NCBI GenBank assembly: GCA_008931825.1
Contig: QXVZ01011499.1
Coordinates: forward strand, 1 to 40,780
Direction: 5' to 3'
Origin: Phallusia fumigata
Taxonomy: Eukaryota; Chordata; Ascidiacea; Phlebobranchia; Ascidiidae
DNA length: 40,780 nucleotides
In this document: piece after piece, positions 31,351 through 40,780 of the stretch
How the letters are laid out: every line of letters begins with the position of its first letter
Numbering within the stretch: position 1 is the first letter of the stretch
Program-made: the position numbers and the translations under genes
The notes under the pieces: model-generated
The model's database searches: none
What the model saw: the letters and a program-made list of their open reading frames with translations, nothing else
What the model was told of the DNA's origin: nothing

Positions 31351-34337
31351 TTGAGGAATTTGTGGAAGAAATATTTTGACGCTGACCAATCAAGCAGCCT
31401 AGATCTTCACTTGATTAAATTATTGGCTTATCGCAAAATTGTCGAGGTGTTTACTGCAACGTCCAACATAATATAAGCAGCCAAGTAAGAAACTGCGAAA
31501 ACAAAAACCAAATGTGGACTAGATCAAAACACACCTTGAAAACAGGATTCATATAACAACAAAAAACTTGAAAAATACAAATTGAAACTTACTTAACAAG
31601 ACACGTCTTTCGACATGTGCTTTTTGACAGCACGAAGATCGTTAAAAACCCGCTTTAGGCGTGCAAAGTCATGCTTCGCACGTGACTGGTAATATACACG
31701 ACTTACGTCACTTAATGCTGTGTGGACTTTGCAGCTGATTTGACGTGGTAAATCCAATTAATTATAGGTCGATAAATTTTCAAATTCGTTTCAAAGTTTT
31801 CACCAAAAATTGAAAATAAGCGAACCAACAATGGTTGGTATCACGGAACATGTCAGACAGGTGTAGGCAAATAAAACAACTAGACATTATAGATAAACAT
31901 CACTTGAATAAATTAAATTAAACAACAAATATTAACTTTTATTAAGTTGCAGTCATTATTAATACACTTGAACATAAACATGGTACATAACTTTCAGATT
32001 GAAACAGTTTTGTGAAACAAGATCACATATAAACTTACAACCACAAAATACTTTTGTATGTTGCCATTAACCGTTATTTTCACAATCCTGCACAACTTCA
32101 AATCACTACTAAGTTTCGAACACTCAGACAATTTGGTTTAACCTGTTGCAATATAATTAAGGAATGGATAAAACTCAAAACATGAAAGTCAGTTTCCATA
32201 GCTGCCATTTCACAAATATTTTTTCGCCACAAAACATTCTCGGGACCATTTGCTCGCCCTGCTTGTCATAATCTTCCGCATAAGTGTGTCGTAATACTGC
32301 GCTTTACTCCCATCAAGCGGCAAACTTGTATGCAAATGAGGCTACAGCTCGTGGTTGGCGATGCGACGACCTTATTAAAAGCTCGCCAATAATTCTTTAT
32401 TTTTGTTACTGCTAAATTTTGTTGTTTGACAACTTTCAAATATATAAGCTAAAATACAACAATGTTTTGACCAAACAGCAAATATATTCTGAATTTCAAA
32501 GCTTCAATATTAGTGTGGTCTGTAGGCCGTGATAAACGCAGTGATCCGTTAAATCAGCTGATGCGATAAAACCATCGACAACTTTAATCAGTAAATTGGA
32601 TTGTTATTACGTTGATTTTATCACATTATTTACATGGTAAAACTTGGGAGTAAAGGTTTGTTGAGAAATGATTGTAAAAATCTTTTGTACTGGTTGTGTA
32701 AACCAGCACTGATCTGCCAGCATTGATGCTTGTTGGCCAACGATAACAACTGACATCAGTTGATGTAACTTTGTGGCTATGTGTGAAAATACTAGTTACT
32801 TTGTTTCAGTAACCACAGAGTAAACAGTAACCAGGATTTTCAGGTTAAGTAACCATGTGTAGCATCTTGATTTAACTGCAGTTGCACAAGACAAGAACTC
32901 AGAACTGTTGCGTTCGTGTCTGCTGGAGTCAAGTCGCGGAATAAGCGGGTCATGTGAAAATATATTTTTGAGGCAAAATTTAATACGTACATACTTTTTC
33001 TTTTATGAGATTTTTTTAGTAGAACAGGCAAAATGAATTAGGCAAAGCCCCCTCTTGCCCCTGCGCGCCGGCTCCCATGACGTGAACCAGACTTACTGTT
33101 TGGTCAAACGCCATACTGAGCTCAGCATCAATCTATTAAATAAATAAACTGTTGCGTTCGTATCTGCTTGAGTCCACTTTGACCACATTTAGTGGATCAC
33201 GTAAAAACCTCTGTAATTGCTTTATTATCAAAAGTAGTAAAAATGTTTTCCTGTTTTCGGCGTAAGGTTTTTTTTTACATCTTACTCATGTTAGACAAAC
33301 TAATACCGCCTTAAAAACGGTTGTGAAAATATTCTGCTTTGACACGTAACGCATTGAAACAAGGGTGTTACAGCAAAAATCTTTAGCAGCACTTCAAGCA
33401 AAATCACACCAGTTTAAAACAACTAGTTACAGCTATTAGGCCAACGATCAATCAAAGCAGAAGAAAAATAAAAACAAACTTACCAATTCGTTTCAGTCTT
33501 GGGTGTGCAATCAGTTGTCAAGCTTAATAGATTAACTCCAACATACAAAGACAAAATGAACAAATTCTTAACATCACACAGCAGCAGCCCACACGCTGAC
33601 ACAGTTTCAAACGTAACTCGACACAAACCTTGAAAACCGGCACCAAAATGACAAGTTTCATTTACTTGATTAGACCCGGGGCAAAAAACGTGATTGGCAA
33701 ACCAGAAATCGGATGGTAAACGGTCTTATCACGACAAAACGTATCTGTGATTGGATTTAGGATGCCAATTGGAAAACTGATCTTTAGCAATATAAAAATC
33801 AGTAAAAGAAACTGACGTAAGAACATGTGGAGTAGAACGGACGTGTAACCTGTAAAAGTTATGAACCACAGTAAGCCAGAAATTGGGAAAGGCTTAAGAA
33901 TTAGCGTTTTCATTTAGCAGGGCGTGAGAAAAATCTAGCCTGCGGTGGGATTCGAACCCACGACAGGAGCTCATTCGGGGGGATTGGCCTCTGCAAACTA
34001 AGCCACGTTGATTTCGAGGTAAGCCAGAGGTTTAAATCGGTTTAACGTCTCGACTGGTGTAGTGCGATTCATATATGTGTGTGCCGTTATCATTATCCTG
34101 TATAAAATCTTCAAGGCAGATCCCAGGACCAAACATAGGCATGTATATGAAATTATGCGTAAAATCATGTCGGCATCTCTTTTATACACCCCCAAAAGAC
34201 TTTAGTTATTCAAATTGAATGTTTAGGGAAATTATAGCGTGTAACTTTTTCGTTTACGTTACAGCAGTTCTGTAATGACAATGTTGCAAAGCTGCAGGAA
34301 ATGCAAAAACAAAATGTTTAAAAGCTGTAAAGTTTCT
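31351..34337. repeat. Tandem segmental duplication, copy B (2.99 kb)
   Basis: Direct-orientation copy of 27786-31245, separated from it by about 105 bp. The missing block is joined at GGG (32241-32244), which occurs at both ends of the extra block in A (28669-28671 and 29163-29165). This suggests a microhomology-mediated deletion in B. Confidence 0.9.
33938..34012 (-). pseudogene. tRNA-like element, copy 2
   Basis: Copy B counterpart of 30854-30928. The B box is intact, but the A box has decayed to TGGCTTAGTTTG, so it is less likely to be transcribed by Pol III. Confidence 0.6.
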
Positions 34338-34793
34338 TACTTCCTTGGCGTTGTTCAGGTGTTCTCGATGCGAAAATTTTTCACATAATTTTTTATCTTC
34401 CGAGAACGCTTTGTCACAACTTTTTGCGTAAGATCGTGTTATTTAAATGGTAATATAAGTTTTATTTGTTTTAAAGCCCTAATTAGCTGTGTTTCGAAAA
34501 AAAGCTGAATTTTTAAAGTATCGGGTCAAAAACAAATTCCACGTGATCGTAATAGACGCGTCGTTCAATGCTACAGAGGTCTGTTTGATTTTTTTTTAAA
34601 CGCTGTATGCACGGCAAAAATGACGAAAAGCGATTTCTAACATGCACAGAAAGCTTACCGTACGAATTTAGTGCGAACAGTTTCTTTTTAACGTCACAAT
34701 CACGATGCCAACAATCATGTGAACGATAGCATACATGACCTGGAGGAAAACTCACCATACTTTTATATTTCACACATTAAGCGGGATTTAAGG
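34338..34793. other. Spacer between the tandem duplication and the fold-back element
   Basis: AT-rich sequence; no gene or repeat recognised. Confidence 0.45.
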
Positions 34794-35019
34794 CTGATTC
34801 TCACCCGATTCGGCTACCGGTTGCGGTACGGTTTTTTGACCTCGCGACAAGCAGAGGGTCATTTATACCAGCCGGGACCAAAGTCTATCTATCAGACACG
34901 GCCGAAGTGTTTTATGTCTGATGGATCAACTTTGGTCCCGGCTGGTATAAATGCCCCGCCGCTTGTCCCGAGGTCAAAAAACCGTACCGCAACCGGTAGA
35001 CGCATCTGGTGTGAATCAG
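34794..35019. mobile_element. Fold-back (long inverted repeat) element
   Basis: Two arms of about 105 bp (34794-34898 and 34915-35019) are inverted copies with about 11 mismatches, around a 16-base loop. Outer ends read CTGATTC(T/A)CACC. The long perfect core is CTACCGGTTGCGGTACGG and onward to GACCTCG. It is GC-rich against an AT-rich background and resembles a fold-back MITE. It encodes no plausible protein. Confidence 0.8.
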
Positions 35020-35246
35020 TTTTCAGGCCAGACGTGTTTAACGGTTGCGACTGGCGATACGTATCGGCTGCGGTTGTGCGCGAATTTCCGCGCGACCCTT
35101 AAATCAGCAGAAATTAATCACAACAAGCCAGATAGCCTAAAAAAGTTTTGCATCCAGCAGAGCACCCAGCAAACACTGCGGTTGACAGAAAAGTTAAATC
35201 AGCCGCTCCAACCGAGAAAATCACGCCGTCGCCGCATGACGTCAGC

Positions 35247-35320
35247 TGGTGTGAATGCCCCGCCGCTTATCGCGAGATTAAAACCACACCGCTACCATTA
35301 AACGTTTCTGGTGGGAATCC
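35247..35320. repeat. Third, diverged arm of the fold-back family
   Basis: GAATGCCCCGCCGCTTATCG and the following CTGGTG(G)GAATCC parallel the right arm (ATGCCCCGCCGCTTGTC ... CTGGTGTGAATC). So a second element of the family, or its remnant, ends here. Confidence 0.6.
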
Positions 35321-35339
35321 CACTTTATAGTTTAATCGA

Positions 35340-36110
35340 TGGAACCAAAATGTGACAACCCCTTAAACAGAATACAAGAACAAAGTTGACTAAATCAATT
35401 TCATCATAACACACTGATCCGACGTTGCAAGTTAAGAATATTTAGTATCTGGGCAACTTGATTTGTTGATGGAAACAAAGTGACGACAGCGACACCACTA
35501 GATGGGGTGTGAATAAGGTGAGCAAACTTGGACGGTTTACGACGAATATAGGTGAAATGTAAAGGTTGGAAACAGTGTTTCAAGTTACGACGAAGAAAAG
35601 TTATAAAAGCGTGTCACAGTTGCTCTCAGACCAGTGAAGTTTTGTCTATGACTCGAAAATTGCGCGACAGCTGTTAGATATCGAGGTTGTTACGTCAAAA
35701 CTTTATGAGGTTGAGCAAGACCCAGTGACGTCATCAGGCATCTGCAAACAACAGAAAAATGCAAAACACAGTATTGGTTGCAGTTGCGATTTTGAATACT
35801 GCACAGGAATAATTTCCAACTTTTATGTCGAATTAAATCCGTATAATTTGTATTGGTTTCAATGTAAAGCGTTGACATGTACAGCAAAATACAGACAAAT
35901 CTGCACAGTAACAAACAACTTGTTAACTTAAACTTTAACATTTCACAGGTTTTCATTACACTGTTAGCAAAAATATGAAATCTAATAAAATCAAAATAAA
36001 CCCAAACCCACCAACATTCATTTGTTTCTCTGATAATTATGAAAGGCACACAAAACTATACACTCGGCATAAAAATAAAAAACAAAATGTAAAATAAACA
36101 AAGACAATTT
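35340..36110. other. Intergenic, no gene seen
   Basis: AT-rich DNA between the fold-back region and the 3' flank of NLR2. A minus-strand frame of 119 codons at 35690-36049 is cysteine- and hydrophobic-rich translation with no motif, splice signal or homology that I recognise. Confidence 0.45.
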
Positions 36111-36234
36111 AAAGCCATGAGAGTAAGCCACTGAGCCAGACAGTAGACAATAGTGACATGTTTCCATCAGATGTTCAGGCAATGTCTAATGCCATCATTG
36201 TGATGAAATTGTGTCACTGTAGCCTACTGTCTAT

Positions 36235-36240
36235 TTTATT
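36235..36240 (-). promoter_or_regulatory. Poly(A) signal AATAAA of NLR2
   Basis: AATAAA on the minus strand lies about 30 nt after the NLR2 stop codon (36270-36272). The matching place in NLR1 reads ATTTCGAAAT, so the hexamer is missing there. Confidence 0.5.
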
Positions 36241-37523
36241 GTAAGAATTTTTACACAGATTGATTTTAATTAGGTTCGTTTTAATAGTGACAATTTTTTT
36301 GCAGAATAGAATTGAACTTTGCCTTGCGACTTGGATTTGATAAGATTCCTCCCTTCTTTTGTGAAGTGACCGAACCTAACATCCAACACTTTGATGTTGT
36401 GAACACATCGAGTCAATGACTCAGCATTTTTATCTGTCAGCCCGTTCGAAGATAGATCAAGAAGTTCCATCTAAACAACAACATGTAAGTTGGCGCAAGT
36501 AAAGCTTGAACATGAAAGCATGGATATTATAGCGGTATGACGTCATAATACTGGCAAGCACAATCTGAAACCAAAGGTATAATCACGTGATGCGCGGATT
36601 GGGACTGTATGGAGAAACTCGCATTAATTCCGATTAATGAACATAAAACTATCAAAACAAAATAATAAAATCCCAGGGAAGTTAAACTGAAGTCACCAAC
36701 AACGTAATGCAGAGGCACAGATGATAGCAGAATTTATTGTAAGCACAAATTGTAACTCCGCCCACCGAGGATAAAAACGAAACAAACAACTGGAGGTTGC
36801 AGATTTGCTCGATCGGTTTGTAAACACAGAAAAATTCTAGCAGCCTGTCACCAACCGCTGAGCGCTGCGTCGCTTGGGTCGTAAATTTGTCAATCACTCC
36901 CTTTGAGTCGGGTGCTTATTCATTTGGGGCAGAACAGTCTGCGGTAAACACGTAATTGGGCTGTAAGAGTAATTACTGGACCGATTAGGCTGAAATTTTT
37001 AACAACCAATAAAAGCACCCTATATATCTACGTTTTCCAGTTCAAAATAGTCGAATGATTATGTCTAACGTAAAGCGGAAAAAATCTAAAAATTAAAAAG
37101 AATGTAAACAAAAAACTGAATATTCAGGGTTGAAAAGGTGAAAAATTAATTAATCCAACCTCAAGTCACAAAATATTAATCAATACTTTGCACTGTATCA
37201 ACAATCGAAATAGGAAATTTATGAGGGGACTTACATTGGTAAATATTGCTGATTTAAAAATTTCACGTTTCGGAAAATTTCACGTCACTTCGTGGAAGGG
37301 AACCCATAATATTTACTCTGCAGTAATACCCAATTCTCTTGGAAAAAAAAACTTCCAACTGTGAGTTACATATTTGCGCATATTTTATACAAGATCTGCC
37401 CAAAAGCTTTCATGCCGGCCAACGATAACGGGACATTTATAAATCACAGTGCAAGAGGCGTTATACCGTATCATAGACGCCCTATACAGCTTTTTTATTC
37501 AGCAACTCGTGGCTAGAAATATA

Positions 37524-37596
37524 AACTGCGGTGGGATTCGAACCCACGACATGAGCCTATCCGGGGCTGGCGCTCTACCAACTGAGCTACGCAGGG
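37524..37596 (-). pseudogene. tRNA-like element, copy 3 (best A and B boxes)
   Basis: The minus strand has TAGCTCAGTTGGTAGAGC, with a complete 4-bp D stem, and GTGGGTTCGAATCCCAC, a perfect T arm. The acceptor pairs only five of seven positions and the anticodon arm is poor. It sits in an NLR2 intron. The plus-strand translation GGIRTHDMSLSGAGALPTEL is the familiar false peptide from tRNA-derived repeats. Confidence 0.6.
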
Positions 37597-37955
37597 TTGG
37601 CGGTAAGCTTGCCGAGAGTCGAATCACATACACCGCTGTTTGTTACATGCTGTACATGTCAGCTTTAAAAGGCTAGATTTTTCTAGCCATGCCTTGCTGA
37701 CTGGAAATGCTTGAAAGGCCGACTATGATTCGGCATAACTACTTTTGCAGGCCTGGCGTACTATACTTCGAAATTTGATTTTAACTTTTTTTACCCGCTT
37801 CGTTAGCTTTCCCACTCCATCACAGAGCTCCTCACAACTTTACCGTCGAACTTAGATCTCTCCAGGACCAGCTCTTCAATGTTGCGAACGCAACAAGCCA
37901 GTGAAGCTGCACCATGATCACCGATGTTGTTGTTGGAGAGGTCGAGTTTCTTCAT

Positions 37956-38885
37956 CTGATTTTAATGAAACAAACAATATCACGATTGTCACGTGCAAAA
38001 TGTGCGAGGTAAACAACAAGCGCATCCCACGTTTTATCACATAGCTCAACAAAACGTTGGTGCCGTAAAGGGAGCAGAATCAACAGACCACCCGCCTTTA
38101 TCTCAATCACATCTGTTATGTTTGCACAAATATTGCAAGTTAGTATTTAATTCCCACAGTGTCAACATTCGATGAGTCATCAACGTTTTACGCCTTTAAT
38201 ATTCGGGTTTCAACCGAAGCATAAAAATGCGATAATTCACTATATTCCAAGAAAAGTCGTTTTTCGCGTTCTTAAAAAGTGTTTTAGACAAATTCATTCC
38301 ATATTGACGCAGTTACCGAGTTTATTTAATGTGTTACGTTGCTGTAATTTCCAGGTAATAATCCTACTGCTTGCCACATTTCTCGTGAATCAAGCAACGT
38401 TTATTTTCCGCTCATAAAAAATTTTGGGAGACGGTCTCGCTCTAAGCCTCGTCACAAATCTTGCATCAAAATGTTATCAAATAACTCTATATTAAGGAGT
38501 TTGATAAGAAGTAGTAAAAGTTTCAAAAAATATGAAAAAAAATGATTTTTTGTTTCGAAGGTTTTCTCGAAAATAAGTAATTTATTAAACTTCGTATTTT
38601 TTGGCAAGCATTTGCATTTGTACGTTTGCTGTAATCTGTACAGAAACAGTTTGTACTGTTTTGGTCTAAAACTAAAAGTGTTTGAACATTGTTATGTTAC
38701 CGCATGCAGGTTTTTTAGGCACGGTGGCGGCTACCTCTGATATTTGTGGTTCTTTTCATGGTGATTTTCTACAGGTAGACTGTTATTTGCATAAAACCTG
38801 GAGATGATTAGAAATTGGTTTGCTTCAAAAAACAATTGAATTGACAATGTGACAAAACTACGTGATGCACACAAATAGTATAAAG
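37956..38885 (-). other. NLR2 intron, no gene seen
   Basis: Apart from the conserved acceptor at its left end (ATTAAAATCAG on the minus strand), I find no exon or repeat. A plus-strand frame at 38172-38417 looks spurious. Confidence 0.45.
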
Positions 38886-38988
38886 CAGGGGTGTTTTGGC
38901 TCACAGACCAGATTTTTTTTTAAATTTGACCGACGGGCCGTGAAGGTGTGAACAAGAACTATACCAACCAAATCGCACTAGCGTCAAG
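38886..38988 (+). mobile_element. hAT-type terminal fragment
   Basis: Starts CAGGGGTGTTTTGGCTCACA and contains GACGGGCCGTGAAGG. Such CAGGGGTGT...GGGCCG starts are typical of hAT non-autonomous elements. No matching right end was found; the next element begins immediately after. Confidence 0.45.
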
Positions 38989-39347
38989 CTCTAGGCCAGG
39001 GGTGTCCAAAGTGCAGCCCTCGGGCCAAATGCCGCCTGCGACGGTATTCCACGTGGCCCGCCTTTGCGGTTTCAAATTGTGTTCAACATGGCTCGCCAAA
39101 GTTTTGATTAAGCTTTTGGGTTAAAGCGACTTAGTTGTGACTTCACGCACAAGTTTTACGTGGAACCTGATTTATCGACAAGAAGGAAAAGTACATGGTT
39201 CTGACGAAACACAAATGTCATAAGGCTCTTAAGATCGTTGTGCAGCCTTGTAATTGCATGCCAATTTTTTTTTTTTAAACTGGCCCGTAGGCGCCTTGAC
39301 CGGATTGAAATTGGCCCCAAAACAGTTTGGACAACCCTGCTCTAGGC
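38989..39347. mobile_element. Complete hAT-type MITE (343 bp) with 8-bp target-site duplication
   Basis: The element spans 38997-39339 and is flanked by perfect CTCTAGGC duplications at 38989-38996 and 39340-39347. The left end is CAGGGGTGTCCAAAGTG; the inverted right end is CAGGGTTGTCCAAACTG. CAGGG ends and an 8-bp duplication are hallmarks of hAT transposition. There is no transposase coding, so it is non-autonomous. It lies in an NLR2 intron. Confidence 0.85.
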
Positions 39348-39928
39348 AAATGGTCAGGAGAATAATGAATTGGGTTAATGTGCTAATTTGTGATAACATA
39401 TGGAGGGCCAACAGAATAAAAGACTACGAGTCGCAGTTTGCCCACTACTGGTAGAAAGCTTTGGCTTGTTGTGGCGTTTATTACTTTAAAATCCCAATTG
39501 ATGCGGTCATTGTTACATAACAATGATACTGTGGTAAACGATGAATACAAAGCGACTGGAATATTTCATCCAACGCTTAACGTTGAAAACGCTGCAACAA
39601 TTTTTTCTTGATCAGCATTTATTGAGCTACAACTGAGTAATATGAAAAAAAGCAATATTGTTCAATTGTCATGAGTGTCTGTAGCTATTGAAAACGGTAT
39701 TTGGCGCGGCAGTAAAAGTTCTGTCATAGATCGTATGGTGACGTACATTTCTCATCTTACATTTTGTGCAATTTGGCGCTCATGTGATGGCCGTTAGCAA
39801 AATGAAGTCGGTGATGCGGCCGGCAACAGTTTCTCAATGTGTTTGACTAGCCGCCACAGGTGCCCCATATATGTGTGTAACATCAAATGTAAACTAATCA
39901 ATTCAAAATACCAAATTTGGCCATGATT

Positions 39929-39956
39929 AGTTTTTGTGGTGCNAGTTTTGTGGTGC
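39929..39956. other. Short unmerged contig overlap (N at 39943)
   Basis: AGTTTTTGTGGTGC and AGTTTTGTGGTGC flank a single N, so the same 13-14 bases are present twice. This fits the overlap pattern of the other N positions. Confidence 0.7.
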
Positions 39957-40018
39957 CCCCCTTCACTTGATGCCCTAAGCACGTGCTTATATTGCTTAAT
40001 GGTTAATCCAGCCCTGCT
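39944..40018 (-). mobile_element. Possible DNA-transposon end
   Basis: The minus strand begins CAGGGCTGGATTAACCATTA and continues with a GCACGTGCTTAGGGC segment and a GGGGGCACCAC segment. CAGGGC-type starts occur at hAT element ends. The other end is lost or lies across the N, so the call is tentative. Confidence 0.35.
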
Positions 40019-40121
40019 CGCAACTAATCGCTCCAAACTTCTTTCTAAAGCCAAGAAACTTGGGTTTGTTGTTGTAGCGCGTGCAACAAGGCTTAATTCC
40101 TAGCTGAACGAAACAATATTC

Positions 40122-40733
40122 TAGCAAAATAATAGTTATCCCCTGCTAGGGAGTAAAACTAGTTAATTCTAATATGGACGATATTGTAATAAAAATCTAG
40201 GAAAGAAAACGTTCTACACTGAAGTGTGCACCGCGAAAAGCGGTTTCGACAGTCACATCAATAAAAGTTTGATTACAAACTACAGTAATACCGATTTCGT
40301 TCTGTGTTAAAAACCAAACTTCATACAAATATTTTAAATTCGAAAAAAATAATGGTCATTGCCATAAAAGTATTTCCTTATTTTTTACTTCACATGTAAA
40401 TCTGCAAGTGTTTACCGGCTTCGTTNNNNTAGCAAAATAATAGTTATCCCCTGCTAGGGAGTAAAACTAGTTAATTCTAATATGGACGATATTGTAATAA
40501 AAATCTAGGAAAGAAAACGTTCTACACTGAAGTGTGCACCGCGAAAAGCGGTTTCGACAGTCACATCAATAAAAGTTTAATTACAAACTACAGTAATACC
40601 GATTTCGTTCTGTGTTAAAAACCAAACTTCATACAAATATTTTAAATTCGAAAAAAATAATGGTCATTGCCATAAAAGTATTTCCTTATTTTTTACTTCA
40701 CATGTAAATCTGCAAGTGTTTACCGGCTTCGTT
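40122..40733. other. Unmerged contig overlap in NLR2 (NNNN at 40426-40429)
   Basis: Bases 40122-40425 and 40430-40733 are 304-bp copies differing at one position (40271 G, 40579 A). The first copy stops inside the LRR exon's KLTKP end; the second continues it. Only one copy should be counted. Confidence 0.9.
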
Positions 40734-40780
40734 AGCTTTTCCACTCCGTGACAGAGTTTCTCGAAACCTTACCCTCCGAT

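Larger units (their letters stand above)
36270..40780 (-). pseudogene. NLR2: 3' part of a second NACHT-LRR gene, apparently damaged
   Basis: Minus-strand LRR exons are 36470-36270 (terminal, 66 codons plus stop: MELLDLSSNGLTDKNAESL then RCVHNIKVLDV), 37955-37795, and 40724 to beyond 40780. They match NLR1 exons in sequence, in the KLTKP|GT end and in the ATTAAAATCAG acceptor. The exon 37955-37795 is 161 bp instead of 162; one G is missing near 37836-37842, shifting the frame before the EELCDGV part. The last exon has an in-frame TAA at 40769-40771 where NLR1 has lysine. Two independent lesions suggest a pseudogene, but the assembly is rough here and base errors cannot be excluded. The terminal exon alone is intact and 12 codons longer than that of NLR1. 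NACHT and N-terminus lie outside the window. Confidence 0.75.

Noticed and set aside
35690-36049. 119-codon minus-strand frame
   Set aside because: No recognised motif, no splice signals, low-complexity hydrophobic/cysteine content typical of AT-rich non-coding DNA.
37449-37676. Small protein containing GGIRTHDMSLSGAGALPTEL
   Set aside because: This is the antisense translation of a tRNA-like element, a well-known false peptide.

Overview
The window looks like nuclear DNA of an invertebrate chordate, most likely a tunicate close to Ciona. It is AT-rich, with short introns and GT-AG splice sites. It carries a clear ARHGEF10-type RhoGEF, an LRRC8-type channel (LRRC8 is a chordate family) and a NACHT-LRR immune receptor with ribonuclease-inhibitor-like LRR exons. 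All identifications come from reading the sequence; no database search was run. Where two versions of one stretch have been left side by side, they differ by about 5 %, as haplotypes of a very polymorphic animal would. That makes C. savignyi a reasonable guess, but only a guess.

Layout. (1) 1-5659, minus strand: the 5' ten coding exons of an ARHGEF10-like Rho guanine nucleotide exchange factor. It enters the DH domain and runs off the left edge; all exon phases agree (2052 nt = 684 codons). (2) 5660-7910: intergenic. (3) 7911-9641, plus strand: an intronless LRRC8/pannexin-like four-TM channel protein that stops before any leucine-rich repeats. It is artificially lengthened by two unmerged contig overlaps; without them it is 363 codons. 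(4) 10883-16372, minus strand: a NACHT-LRR receptor (NLR1) of about 1081 residues. It has a 13-residue tandem-repeat N-terminus, a duplicated coiled-coil segment, a NACHT ATPase and three LRR exons. (5) 18.1-27.8 kb: a graveyard of Ty3/gypsy-type pol fragments, minisatellites and intron-flanked RNase H pieces. (6) 27786-34337: a tandem segmental duplication of about 3 kb, with a third diverged partial copy at 25.06-25.55 kb, and tRNA-like elements at its right ends. (7) 34794-35320: a long fold-back element. (8) 36270-40780, minus strand: the 3' part of a second NLR locus (NLR2). It is paralogous to NLR1, but one LRR exon carries a frameshift and another an in-frame stop. Its introns hold a tRNA-like element and hAT-type DNA transposon remnants, one with a perfect 8-bp target-site duplication.

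How the genes relate. The RhoGEF, the channel and the NLR are independent eukaryotic genes, not an operon. NLR1 and NLR2 have the same orientation and share their terminal exon, 3' flank and parts of their introns, so they arose by local duplication, with transposon-rich DNA now between them. All five runs of N lie exactly between two copies of the same sequence, so they mark contig overlaps that were not merged. Every gene crossing one must be read with the duplicate removed.
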